Below, piece after piece: positions 19,867 to 30,820 of a DNA stretch of 64,000 bases. Each line of letters starts with the position of its first letter. Positions within the stretch are counted from its first letter, which is position 1. The stretch comes from Limnephilus marmoratus (taxonomy: Eukaryota > Arthropoda > Insecta > Trichoptera > Limnephilidae). The position numbers were made by a program, and so were the translations under genes. The stretch is from contig OU862934.1 of assembly GCA_917880885.1 (NCBI GenBank), positions 29,124,734 to 29,188,733 of the forward strand, read 5' to 3'. The notes beneath the pieces were generated by a model. That model saw only the letters and a program-made list of their open reading frames with translations, was not told the DNA's origin and did not search any database.

Positions 19867-20018
19867 GTGGGACGACCAACCTACTGCACGGAGTCCATCC
19901 CTAACAGGGGTAGTGTGTTGTAAGGCTGGAGGTAGAGGGGAAGGGAAGGAGATGGGGAAAGGAAGATGGGGAGAAAACTGGCTATTCGGATCTGGTTACC
20001 AAATACGGCTTAAGGCTC
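19867..20018 (-). repeat. SINE-1 body fragment
   Basis: The minus-strand blocks ggggaaaggaagatgggg and tctggttaccaaatacggct match the body. Both ends are truncated. Confidence 0.5.
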
Positions 20019-20539
20019 TGCAACCGGGCCCGAAAAGAAGAAGATGGAGAGATACGAAATTACGAATGTTAGAGGAGAGCGCTAACATTTACAGCGACAA
20101 AATCGATGCGAAAATTGCGAAAATGTTTAATAAACCACGACTCGTTTAAAATAGAGCAAAAATCTTGCAGGCATTATCTTAAATAGCATTTAAAGAAACA
20201 CTGTGATTTTTTTCATACATATAATTTGTAAAATAACTGAATCAAACGTGTTAATAATAATTTTTGGAGCATACTTTGCGATTTTTTTCTATCGAGGGAA
20301 TTTTATATATTTTGCGTTTCGGCGCGGGCAAAGTGTAGATATTATCTTCTAGAATAACATATATTTTTTTAAGAGCCTTAAAACCTACCGTGTTTAAGGG
20401 ACATATGTAATAAATCGTTACAAATCCGGGTTGCGGGCCCTTAAGCAAGGCTTAGATTCTGAATGTTAGTCCCTCACCAAGGCGGTACGAATAACCTAAT
20501 CTCGCCTATTTATAACTATACAATTTTATGTTTTATCTT
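20019..20539. other. Interval without identified features
   Basis: AT-rich; no frame or repeat match. A short GC-richer stretch lies at 20395-20445. Confidence 0.4.
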
Positions 20540-20860
20540 TTACATATGTCATTAATAAAGAAATTGTTTCTTCCTGCGTGTCTTTTCCCATTCGTCCCGT
20601 TCCCCTTCCGCCTCCCCTTCCACTCCAATGACCTCTTCTCTTTACGCATTCCCCCTCCACCTTCCCCGCCTTCCCTCCGCCCTCTCCCGCGAACTCCCCT
20701 CCCGGGATCCCCTCCAATCTTCCGCGATCAATATATTCAGTCCCAGTACATTCAGATTTCCATACAGCTCGCGTGCCACCTATTGCAATTTTTTTTTCCA
20801 AATTTTCTATTACATTTTCGAATACCATCAATCAATGAAATTTGTTACCTAACGTAGGTA
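20540..20860 (+). repeat. CT-family repeat, partial
   Basis: The start (taataaagaaattgtttctt), pyrimidine-rich core (20580-20735) and cagctcgcgtgccacctatt are present. The usual cataatgccag end is replaced by unrelated sequence. Confidence 0.6.
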
Positions 20861-21194
20861 CCTATTTAAAATAAATATAATTTTTGATTAGATTCAAAGT
20901 ATATGACTTTGGTTAGTACCATACGTGAATACTTCAAATAAATTCATTTATTTAAAGAATTTCGAAAATTGAATTTTGATTGAACAATCGTTGTTTTGCA
21001 AAATGTCATTCTCAAATTGTGACAATTTTGACAGTTTCGTAAGAGTTTTTGTACTGATTAAAAAACTTTTCAGATGTATTGTCATGTAGTTGTAATAATC
21101 AAGAAAACCTTCGCGTGGATGAAAAGAAGGTATTTTGAAAGTTTCAAACATATCCTAGACATCTCAAAAACAAGCATATTTTGATTATTATCTA

Positions 21195-21730
21195 CTAGCT
21201 TTTTCCCGCGGCTTCGCTCGCATGGTATTAGGGGTTTCCCACTCCGCCTCCTCCACCTTCCCTCTCCCCACTCCCCCGCTCCCTCCCCCTCCTTCTCCAC
21301 CGACCCCTCCCCCACCCCAAACCCCTCTCACTCCACCTCCCCCCATCTTCCTCCACCCCTCCCCCTTCCACTTCCTTCCCTCCTACCTCTCCCACCCCAC
21401 TCCGCCTCCTCCACCTTCCCTCTCACCACACCACTTCCCCCATCAACCCCCTTCCACCATCCCCTACTCCTCCCCACACCCTCCTCCATCCTTCCCCTTT
21501 TCCCTTCCTTCCCTCCCCCCTCACCCTCTCCCTCCCCTAACCCCCTCCAATCACCCTCTTCCTCCTCCACTTTCCCCCTCCACCAACACCATCCAAACAC
21601 TCCCTCCCCACTCCCCCCCTCTCACCTCTCGCATTTCACACATTCATTCCCGATATATTCAGTTTTCAAACTGCTCGCGTGCAACCTATTATAATTTTGT
21701 ATACAAATTTCATAATGCCAGAACTCAACG
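21195..21730 (+). repeat. CT-family repeat with expanded pyrimidine tract
   Basis: It opens ctagctttttcccgcggctt and has about 390 bases almost free of G (21238-21630). It then has ctgctcgcgtgcaacctatt and cataatgccagaactc. The 170-codon proline/serine-rich frame across it is a by-product of the tract. Confidence 0.65.
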
Positions 21731-21875
21731 GTAGTTTTATACAAAATAACGAACAACAAAAAAAAGAATTGTCCAATTTGGTGCAGTCTTTCGGGTTTAT
21801 GCGCATACATACATTTCGGCGATTAATTTTTAGAGATTACTTATTAAGTACGACGCCAATAAAGCACTCTTTTTA

Positions 21876-22168
21876 TAGCCCAGTCATTCCGTAGTTTTAC
21901 CTTGCAAAAGGTCATGTAGTAGCGATTTTGATATATGTTATTAAGATTGAAACTCTAAAGAAAAAAAAAAGTTTTTGACCTAGGGAGGGTCGAGCTCGAT
22001 CCGCCATCTTGGATTGAAGGTCCCAAAATTTGGTTTTTTCAAAATAATTATGAAATGGTTGATTTTACAACCAAGTTGTTCAAAACGAGCTTGATGAAAA
22101 CTAAATTACGTACATTTTAAGTGAAAATGTTTTTTTTTGTAAGTCTAATAGGTAACGAGTTACAGCGG
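21876..22168 (+). repeat. Left terminal inverted repeat
   Basis: About 293 bp, ending near gttacagcgg. It is shorter than the right arm, mainly by a dozen bases near the outer end. Confidence 0.8.
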
Positions 22169-22427
22169 AAGAAAGAAGACAATTTTGACAAAAAATTGTA
22201 AAACTCAAGTTTTCTTGATAAATTTTTGTAAGAACATATTACATAATATCATTTTAACGTATTCCCACAAACAATATACTTATATAGCATCATCCGTGTG
22301 CTCGATGACGTTGATTGACGTTGTTATAGTGGGCTCCTAGTCTATAGCTGACTTGGCAACACTGATTGAGTCCTGGTTACTGGACGATGCCTGGACGCTC
22401 GGTCACTCAGTGTGCTGTAAAGGATAA

Positions 22428-24230
22428 ATGGATTCTATTGAATACCAAAAATTTACGACGAAAGGCTATTTCACGATTAGACGCTCGGACAAGTTTTGTT
22501 CTGGGATATAGTCTGACATGACCATCGAACAAACTTTAATGCGGATGATGCATAGCTGTGGGGGTCTTACTCGTGGCCGTGGAATCAGTGACAGCGTGCT
22601 CGCCCTGTGGACTTTAGGAATGATATCTTTGCATAACGTTTTTGACGCCGTTGAGGAATATAGTAACGTTAATCTACTTTAACGTTAACTCGAGACGATC
22701 AAGATTTGAAAAAGCTGTTGGATTGGTTTTCTCAGCATTCTCCCTTCCCCGAAATCAATTCACTTCTTTCTATCAGTACTGGAATTGTCGGGGATGAAAA
22801 GATTAATTGTCATTTATCCAGAGAAATAGGTACCGAGAGGATGTCGAACATGGTTACCAGGTATACAAATTTTGAATCTATTAAATTCAAACGTAAGGAC
22901 AAAGTTGTTCCATTAGTAGCAGTCAACAGCAGCATCAAGATCGGCGAAACAACTATTTCCATCAACCCGCTAATGTTGTTCCAGAGAATGTGTATTTTGA
23001 AGAAATCCGACGAAGAATTGAAGGATTACCTTATATTCGACCTCGCCCCATTTCCTTTGTCGTTTTTCTCTGAAGAAGGAATGCGCAAAGGTACGAAATC
23101 ATCATTTTATGGTGTTTTTGAACAACTTCCAGAAGGCGTGCAACTTGAAGGAATCGTAATGATTTTTTGGGTCAATTTGCGAGAAGTACGTTCACTATGT
23201 AAGACATCACTATGGATCACATGCAGTTATTGTTTTCGATGGATATCCGCTAGATGATGGTGAAAAAAATACAAAAACAGCAGAAAGACTTCGCCGATCG
23301 AAGAAGCATATGTCTGCAGATGTTCTTTTCGATGAAACAATGCCAGTTCAAGTTTCACAAGAACATTTTTTAGCCAATGAAAATAACAAAGTCCGTCTGA
23401 TTCGTTATTGGCGAAGACGTTGATCTCCTAGTTCTGCAGCATTGGCACCACCCGAAATTAGTATATATCTTCGCAAACCCGGGAGAGGCGAAACTTTTGA
23501 AAGACTGTATTCCGCGAATAGTGTAAAATACAAAGAAGCGGCTGAGAATATTCTGTTTCTCCATGCCTTTAGTGGCTGCGATACAACATCGTCCTTCTTC
23601 AACCAAGGAAAAACAAAATTTTGTTCACTTGTACAGAACGACACAAGACTCAATGCCATGATAAGAATCTTCAAACAACATGATGCAAAACCAGAAGACA
23701 TAGCAGATGCAGGAACACGCTTTCTTATTGCTTTGTACGGGGGTGACATAGATAAGGAAACCTTGGAAGAAGTCCGCTACCAACGTTTCGCAAAGTCAAC
23801 AACAAAAAGCAAATTCAATCTTGCCTCTTTGCCACCAACGAACGACACTGCACGGTACCATGCATTTAGGACGTACCACCAAGTCCAAAAATGGTATGGA
23901 ATCCAAAAAAATCCAGAAAACTGGGGCTGGAAACGTGGCACCAACGGGCTTGTTCCAGTAAGAATGACAAAGAAACCAGCACCCGAGACATTATTGAAAT
24001 TTATTTCATGTAATTGTAAAAAAGGATGCGGCATTGCATGTGGCTGCAGGAAAGCTGGATTGAATTGTTCTATTGCGTGTGGGTGCTGTAATGGTCAAAC
24101 ATGCCGAAATTCGCCAGAGGTTCATATCGATGTCGAGGAAGAAGATGAAGAGATTTTGTCAATGGAAGCCCAGAATCTCAGTACCACAGGCAATGAATTA
24201 GATGATGACATTGATGAAGACTGTTATTAA
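22428..24230 (+). pseudogene. Decayed GCDTTSS / CXC-domain gene
   Basis: I recognise this as a multi-copy uncharacterised animal protein type. Conserved blocks in order are SDMTIEQTLMRMMHSCGG and LTRGRGISDSVLALWTLGM (22512-22640); WFSQHSPFPEINSLLSIS onward (22694-23160), including LIFDLAPFPLSFF; VIVFDGYP with TAERLRRSKKH (23167-23400); GEDVDLLVL (near 23412); then a 262-codon open frame (23442-24227) with ILFLHAFSGCDTTSSFF and a C-terminal cysteine-rich CXC domain (CNCKKGCGIACGCRKAGLNC). An in-frame TAG at 22509 and at least three frame changes make it non-functional. The VFDGYP...GEDVDLLVL spacing suggests a PIN/FEN-like nuclease fold; that is inference. It fills the interior between the two TIRs. 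Confidence 0.7.
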
Positions 24231-24633
24231 GATGTCGATATCAACCAACCGGCATCAACAAAAAAATATCATTACGCAATAGCCAATATATAAAATAATT
24301 TCGAAATCTACCATCGCTGGTATATCTGTGGAGTAGATCTACAGGGGATACCACAATAAAAAAAATGCGCCATGTTCTCTACCTCCTGGTGGTGTGGAAC
24401 TGAGTTAACACAATTATTATAATTATATGATAAGAAATATAATATATAATACTTTTATGTATAAAATGGTCACCAACACTAACTGGGCGAAGTCAAACCA
24501 AAAGCTGCCTACAGGGCCTAGCAGTAAAATCCTACGGAGCGGGTTTTTAACAGCTAGTTATGTAATGAATAACCCGAAAAAATTACACAAATTGGGAATT
24601 TCATCATTTTTTAGAAAAATATTCACATTTCCG

Positions 24634-24935
24634 CCACTGTAACTCGTTACCTATTAGACTTACAAAAAAAAACTTTAAACATAAAATGTACATAATTTAG
24701 TTTTCTTCAAGTTCACCTTGAACAACTTGGTTGTAAAATCAACCATTTCATAATTATTTTGAAAAAACCGAATTTTGGGACCTTCAATCCAAGATGGGGG
24801 ATCGAGCTCGACCCTTCCGAGGTCGAAAACTTTTTTTTTTCTTTAGAGTCTCAATTTTAACAACATATATCAAAATCGCTACTACATGACCTTTTGCAAG
24901 CTAAAGGCCGTTTTTATCCCCCACTGACTGGGCTA
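24634..24935 (-). repeat. Right terminal inverted repeat
   Basis: About 302 bp, reverse complement of the left arm with scattered substitutions. The outer end is actgactgggcta. Confidence 0.8.
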
Positions 24936-24984
24936 TTAGGGTGAATTGCCAAATTAAAAAAAAAAAAAAACATCCTTTCCAATG

Positions 24985-25290
24985 TGACAATTGGTTTGTT
25001 TTTTTCTGACATTTGCAATAAATCGATTTTGTTACCGACAGAAAACGTATGATAAATAATTTCATAACGCCAGAGATTATTCATAACGCCTGAGCTTACC
25101 AATATATATAGCCTATAGATCTCGCAAATAATGTAGCTTTCTATTAGTGAAAGAATTTTTTAAATCCATTCAGTAGTTTTTGTGTGAAAGAGTAACAAAC
25201 ATACATCCATACAAACTTTCCCCTTTATAATATTATATTATATATATTTATATATTATATTTATTTCCCCTTTATAATATAATATTATAT
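24985..25290 (+). repeat. CT-family 3' end
   Basis: The blocks cataacgcctgagcttacc, ccattcagtagtttttgtg and acaaactttccccttt with ttataatatta match the CT-family 3' end. An AT-dinucleotide-rich tail is duplicated near 25225-25295. Confidence 0.5.
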
Positions 25291-25433
25291 TATTAGTAGG
25301 ATATATTCATTAATATTATTAACCAATTTATATTAAAAAAAAAAAACATTTTTTCACAAATAAATTCTGTTGTATAATTATTATTATGCAGAGAGATATA
25401 TTGCCTTCTAAAGGCATCACCAGACAGTGTGAT

Positions 25434-25800
25434 GACGTCCCTGGTCGAAGGGTGAGGCTTTCGAGTTGCAATCCGAAGGTAGCGTCTTCTAATCCTGGAG
25501 TGCGCAAGCAAATTTTATTTTGATTGATTAGTGTTATTTCATATTTTTCTCAAAAAAAATATGTAGTATATTTGCGGCAAGTTCCAGAGTGGAAGACACT
25601 CTCAGTATCACCCTGGCGAAAGACCACCCATTCAGAATTGAAATGTTGCTTGAGATGGCTTTAGTTGTGCTTAGTTACCAGATCTGAATAGCAGGTACTT
25701 CCCTACCTCTTGACCATCTCCTTCCCCTTCCCACAGCCTAAAAACATACCCCAATTGAGGATGCCGTAGTCTCACAGGACAATTGTGCGGTATTCATTTT
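25434..25800 (+). repeat. SINE-1, full-length reference copy
   Basis: The tRNA-like head (25434-25510), linker with gattgattagtgttatttc, and body from tttgcggcaagttccagag to attgtgcggtattcatttt are all present. It is the clearest example here of the head-linker-body order. Confidence 0.7.
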
Positions 25801-26514
25801 AAAAAACTTTTTATTTTTCAGTGCTTGGTTCTCTTTCATAGATTATCAGTGTTATTTTCGTTTAGATTATCAGTGTTATCTTCTTCTTTAAATAAAAAAA
25901 AAATTCCACCTAAAATGGAGTTCTATAAATTAAACTTTATAAAAATAAATACACAACTATGCATATTTTCCTAAAATGTGAAATCAATCAATCGAATTAA
26001 ATATGTAAATGTAAACAAGAGAATCATTTAGGATGATAAAAAGGAAAATTTAATACAATGAAAAGCGATAATTTTCATTCTGTACAATTCGCAGAAGATA
26101 TTTAGGGTTATATTTATAATAATATGAGGAAAAACTCGACCATAACATAACAAAGTTTTCACCATATCAGTGGTTATAATAATATGCAGAAAATAACAGA
26201 GTTTTATAACAATTTAAAATAAATATACGTTTTGAGCGGGCTATAAGAGTTTGTAGAAACAAATTTCTGAGAAGGATGTTTATTAAATTAATGCAAATTC
26301 AATAACATATTTTATAACAGTTTTTTATCACGGCCCCACGTTGGGCGCCAATGTAAAGCGCGTAATTTCTTCTTTTTTATAACAATTACATTCATTAGAT
26401 AAGTTTTGAGAAACGTTCACATCTCAGGCGAAATTATCTGATGACAATCTATGGATTTACATGATATTGTGTACTATAACCATTTTAATAATTTCTTTTA
26501 ATATATCTAAACCT
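25801..26514. other. Interval without identified features
   Basis: Strongly AT-rich. The phrase cggccccacgttgggcgcc near 26331-26350 looks like part of an unrelated repeat. No frame was found. Confidence 0.4.
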
Positions 26515-26880
26515 TTTCGTTATTTGTTTTTGGGGTGTTATGCCGTGTTGCGCTACCTCTTTATTTAGCCAACGTTTCGGACAGCGTTGCAGTGCCCATC
26601 ATCAGAGCAGATCCGACAGATCCGGCAGATCTGGCAGATCCGGCAGATCCGGCAGATCCGGCAGATCCGGCAGATCAGACAGATTCGGCAGATCCGGCAG
26701 ATCTGGCAGATCCGGCAGATCCGGCAGATTCGGCAGATCTACCGGATCTGCCCTGATGATGGACACTGCAACGCTCTCCGAAACGTTAGCTAAAGAAGGA
26801 GGTAGCGCAACACGGTATAACACCCCAAAAACAAATAACGAAAACACTTTTGACCGTGAAAATCTAAAAACGTATCTACC
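26515..26880. mobile_element. PLE-A fold-back with minisatellite loop
   Basis: The left arm (minus sense) is 26515-26605 and the right arm (plus sense) 26749-26880. Both contain ctgatgatgg ... gaaacgttagc ... aacaccccaaaaacaaat. The right arm continues to gaccgtgaaaatctaaaaa. Both CTGATGA cores are intact here. The loop between the arms is the nonamer array at 26606-26748. Confidence 0.7.
26606..26748. repeat. 9-bp minisatellite (cagatccgg), ~16 copies
   Basis: It is a tandem nonamer with variants such as cagatctgg and cagattcgg. All frames are open (DPADPA, QIRQIR and similar), but this is a length artefact and not a protein. The unit resembles the gcagat junction at the PLE-A centre, from which it may have expanded. 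Confidence 0.85.
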
Positions 26881-26925
26881 TAAAACTTATCTCATAATGT
26901 ACTGGGTAACTAACTAACTAACCAA

Positions 26926-27600
26926 CTAATCATCACGCCGTTTTCCACAGGGGTAGGTAGAGAGGACAGACCACCAAACAATTTGGTCTTGGCACACACT
27001 CCTTGCCACATTCACATTCATATATGATATTCTATTATTCTTACTCTTGACATGGCCTGACTCAAGTATCTGTTTCATGCCTGTCACCCTCGGGTGACCC
27101 CGGCTGCTTTTACCATTCACATTTGCGTCATATATTATACTTACACTCCTTTCTTCGCTCATTCGCTCTACATGCCCAAAACACCTGTGGGTTCCGTAAA
27201 ATGTGTACATGTGTTATTATGTCTTGTGGGTCGATATTAGTTCCTAGCTAGGCAGATTGCCCGTTCTAAGGAACCAAATGCTGGTGTGAATGCAAAAAAA
27301 AAAAAAATTTTTACAAAATGTTCATTTTGATTTTTTAAATTAAATACACATTAATAAAAATGCCTGAAAATTTATTCTGTAACAAAAAAGAAAAAGAAAA
27401 GAAAAATGTTTTTTTTTATTATTTTCATACAATCATACATGGTTTTACCACACGTGCGCCTCAGGGATTTCATTTCTACAGCATTCAGTCTACGTTCATC
27501 GTTCCTCTGCCAGTTTCATTCCTCACTGCCATACATTAGGGTAGGTTCCAGAATTCTATTGTGGACGGCTGGCTTCGCTTTGGACAGTATATGGAGTGCT
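26926..27600 (-). pseudogene. LINE-D C-terminal remnant, two pieces
   Basis: On the minus strand, 27600-27410 gives KPAVHNRILEPTLMYGSE and RRLNAVEMKSLRRTCGKTMY. Then 27210-26926 gives RCFGHVERMSEERSVSIIYD. Together they are in the correct order for LINE-D. The ~200 bp between them (an A-run and AT-rich DNA) is unrelated and is probably an insertion. Confidence 0.65.
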
Positions 27601-27639
27601 TCAGAACAAATATTTTATTGAAGGCAAAGTAACAAATAG

Positions 27640-27930
27640 TAATAAAAAAAAATCGAGTGCAGTTTTACACGCGGTACAAGCAAAACTTTACCAAAACAAT
27701 CTCAACCAATACTTGAAAAGTGAGGTCATAATCAAAGCGACCAATGAGCGCAGACCTGTGGTAATTTCCGTTTCATATCTCAACCAATAGGAGCCTTTAA
27801 AAGTGACATCATAATCAAAACGGGCATTTAGAGCAGATGATCCGTGCAGGTGCAGTAATCGTCATTTCCGTTTCATCCGAAATCCGAATTACAGTGTGGC
27901 TATAGAAGTTTCACTTAAAAAATTAACAGT
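27640..27930 (+). repeat. J family repeat, copy 1
   Basis: It runs from tcgagtgcagttttacacg through aggtcataatcaaagcg and gtaatcgtcatttccgtttc to gctatagaagtttcactta. The opposite-orientation copy at 57175-57455 matches along its whole length. Its ends resemble the units of the 14994-16135 array. Confidence 0.7.
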
Positions 27931-29149
27931 TACATATAATACATTATATGTATGAGACCACTTATTTGTTCCATACAAATACTATAAACAATAGGGCGCT
28001 GGACTCCGATCGTCACTTCGGTTTCGGGAGATAATAACAACTCGGAGACTTCATGGGTAATTACATGAAATATTTATTTTCAGACGGTTTTTATACTAAA
28101 TTTTGCGCACACCTGTTTTGAAGAAAAACGTAAACATGTTTTCATTTCTGCATCTGTTGTTTATCTTGATAGCCCCAGGTGTTCGAGGCAGGTGTCCGGT
28201 ATGATAAATTTCGTTTTTGAATAACAAACTGGTTTGGACATGCGTAGTTTTCTTGCCTGAGTTGACCTGATTTCCCCAGGTGAACGAACGCACCTGCAGA
28301 ATTTATCATCAATATAATGCAAGGCGTTTTGGATTGCTAAGTGCTTTGATTCTTGAATAACACGTGCAGCCTTTTATGTAACATTTCGCAAGAATCGACT
28401 TGTATAAATATGATCAACATGTTGTGTAGTCTTCTCTGAGCAGGTGGTAGGCAATAATATTTTAAAGGAACACATGCGGCGACCAGCTGTAATTTTTCAC
28501 GTAAACAAGGTATGGCAAGTTCATCAAGAGACGTCTGTTACATTATATATGTACATACACACTCGAAAGAAAATGAAAGGGGCACGCTAAGGCTCTCCGC
28601 TCGTGAAGTAACTGAAACCAAACTAAAACTGATTGGCAACTGCGGGTTGCAAACTATTGGCATCTAAGCTTGGCGCAACTTAATTTTATGGTTTCAGTAA
28701 TTTTATCAGCTTGTAGGTATTTATTTGCTTGGTATAATTCTGCGTAGTGAATAACGTGATCGCTTACTCCTGTCAGAATTCCAACTGACGTTAGCCACGA
28801 GCTGTAGCCGCTTGTCAAAACAGCAAGAGATTTAACACCGAAGAACGCTCTCAAAGCAGCAATGATGGGATCGGGGATTGTTTATTTCTAAAACAGCTTA
28901 AAAACTAAACCCATGTTTTCAAGTCCTTCATTGTTATTTTTTTTCTTTGTTTTCCTCCTTTCCTTGAATGTCCCTACTTAGTTACTACAAAAAGAGGAAG
29001 GTGTTTCCTACCTACTGTGGAACACATCAACAATATTACACAAAATCTAAATTTACCTACATAAATGAGTTGAAAATTCGCAGTGATATCGTTCACATCT
29101 CGCTCTCGAAATCTCGCAAATAATCCTAAAAAATACTAAAAATATACTA
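27931..29149. other. Interval without identified features
   Basis: Mixed composition. A 66-codon minus-strand frame (28854-28654) has no domain I recognise. No repeat match within the window except a possible short one around 28560. Confidence 0.4.
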
Positions 29150-29870
29150 AAAAGTGTCGGTAATTGTGACCCATAGTTCTTTAGAGCCATCCGTAACATC
29201 CTCAACATAAACGACATTAAGAAAGTGTACTACGCTTTATGTCAATCACAAATAGAGTACGGGATAACTGGATGGGGATCTGCCTTGAGCACTCACATGG
29301 ACCGGCTCAATATAGCCCAAAAAGGAGTACTAAAGACAATTTTGAAATTACCGGTTAGAACTCCGACAGAAGAATTGTTTCAAAGCATTCAAGTCTACCA
29401 CATACAAAAACTTTATGCAAAAAATATTTTATTTAAAATTAAAAAAAAACATCAGAATACTCCACTGTCCAACATAGATACACAACCAGGGCAATAAATC
29501 AAAATATTCTAGCTACAGCCAGTTTGAAAACATCTTTTGGATAAAGAAATATGAAATTCAATGCGACAAAACTATACAACGCTCTATCAACTCAAACAAA
29601 AAAATAACAGAAATAAATAAATTTAAAACAAAAGTAAAAATATGGTTGAGAGAACAAAGTGAAAATGAACTACCAAACATACTAAAGACCATGTAAGGAC
29701 AACTGGATACTAAATACAAATGTGGAAAAACTACAGACCGCCTCAGAACAGGAAACCCTAGTGAGGAGGACTGTGAAAAAAAAATAATGTACTTTATAAT
29801 ACCTTAATATAATTTAATTTATAAATACATTATGTACAAATTTTGCTATAGATACTAATAAAAAAAAAAA
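29150..29870 (+). pseudogene. LINE C-terminal fragment (LINE-Q)
   Basis: The frame gives KKVYYALCQSQIEYGITGWG and RLNIAQKGVLKTILKLPVR. This is the usual post-RT block (a Q..L.YGI..WG motif followed by a Q...L...L segment). It breaks near 29495 and continues with YNALSTQT and KFKTKVKIWL in shifted frames. It ends in A-rich sequence near 29870. RT motifs are missing. Confidence 0.6.
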
Positions 29871-30555
29871 TAAAAAAAATAGTTGTGCCGTTATCGTGAA
29901 GTGCAGCCAGCATCAAGATCGGCCCGAAACAGCGGATGATCTCATCAAAGGTAGGGACTTTTTCCTTCCAATTGCCAAATCCTGTGATTGAGGTTAAAAA
30001 ACGCAGTCAATTATCTTGATTCACAAAAATTTGATTTACAGTCCACCATCTCTCTCGTGTTACGATATTCTTCGTGACAGGGATGGTTGTACACTAAACC
30101 GCTACAAGGTGTGAGTGAGAAAGAACTCGAGCTCGTTCGGTTCGTCTCGTTACAATTCTACACTATTATTAGGGTGAATTGCCTAATTAAAAAAAACTAT
30201 TATAATGTTATTAGTTTTATCTTTTAGACACACAAATTTTTTACTTAATTAACATTATTCTCTTCATTATTACAAAATAAACTTTAGTGGGCGCTTATAA
30301 GTAGTTTGGTTCAACAACTGTCCAATTAATGACTTAATAATGTATTTCTCTAAACTCATTAAAGGGTCGAATTAATCTCTTCTCCCGACACAAGAGGTCT
30401 GAAGTAATTAAATAAAGTGTTACTTTAAGCTAATTAAAGGTCCCTAATGAAACACCTGGAAAGATGTAATCCGTGCTAGTTAGGACCGAACTGGTTTCTG
30501 GGTTATGAATAGGGTAGTTTATAAAACAACCCTTTCCGGAATAGATAAGAGTCTC
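29871..30555. other. Interval without identified features
   Basis: AT-rich, with a motif at 30168-30190 (attagggtgaattgcctaa) that is also found beside the transposon-like unit at 24935-24955. No coding capacity. Confidence 0.4.
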
Positions 30556-30639
30556 GTGTGACGCAGATTCGCAAAACCTTGCAGTTTAAAGTGCAGGTAA
30601 AAACATTAAGACGCCAGATAAATTTATTTTATTTATGTA

Positions 30640-30820
30640 TTAGGCGTCTATGCAGTCTGAAGACACTAGCGGAATCCACCATCAGATACGGAATAACGTC
30701 TTGGGGAAACTCGTGCAAGACAAATATAGGTTACATTCAAACAATTCAAAATACTGTGACTAAGCTCTTGGTAAACAAAAGTATTTTTGCACAAAGAAGA
30801 CGGGTAAAATTATTATATTA
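30640..30820 (+). pseudogene. LINE fragment (post-RT block)
   Basis: A 60-residue stretch gives ESTIRYGITSWGNSCKTNIG and YIQTIQNTVTKLLVNKS, the same type of block as LINE-Q but from a different subfamily. Short and truncated. Confidence 0.5.

Larger units (their letters stand above)
21876..24935. mobile_element. ~3.06-kb DNA transposon-like unit with long TIRs and one cargo gene
   Basis: The terminal inverted repeats lie at about 21876-22168 and 24634-24935. They share tagcccagtca at the outer end and caaaaggtcatgtagtagc, ccatcttggattgaaggtc, ttttcaaaataattatgaaa and aatggttgattttacaacc inside. The flanking trinucleotide is TTA on both sides, which could be a target duplication. The interior holds only the decayed gene at 22428-24230, with no recognisable DDE transposase. 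Either the gene is the mobilising protein of an unfamiliar family, or the unit is a non-autonomous carrier of a captured gene. Confidence 0.65.

Noticed and set aside
21222..21734. 170-codon proline/serine-rich frame
   Set aside because: Follows from the pyrimidine-only core of a CT-family repeat; similar frames occur in other copies with unrelated residues.
26535..26917. DPADPA / QIRQIR type frames
   Set aside because: Minisatellite translation; all frames open because the unit is 9 bp without stops.
28654..28854. 66-codon minus-strand frame as a gene
   Set aside because: No domain or homology that I recognise; short and single.
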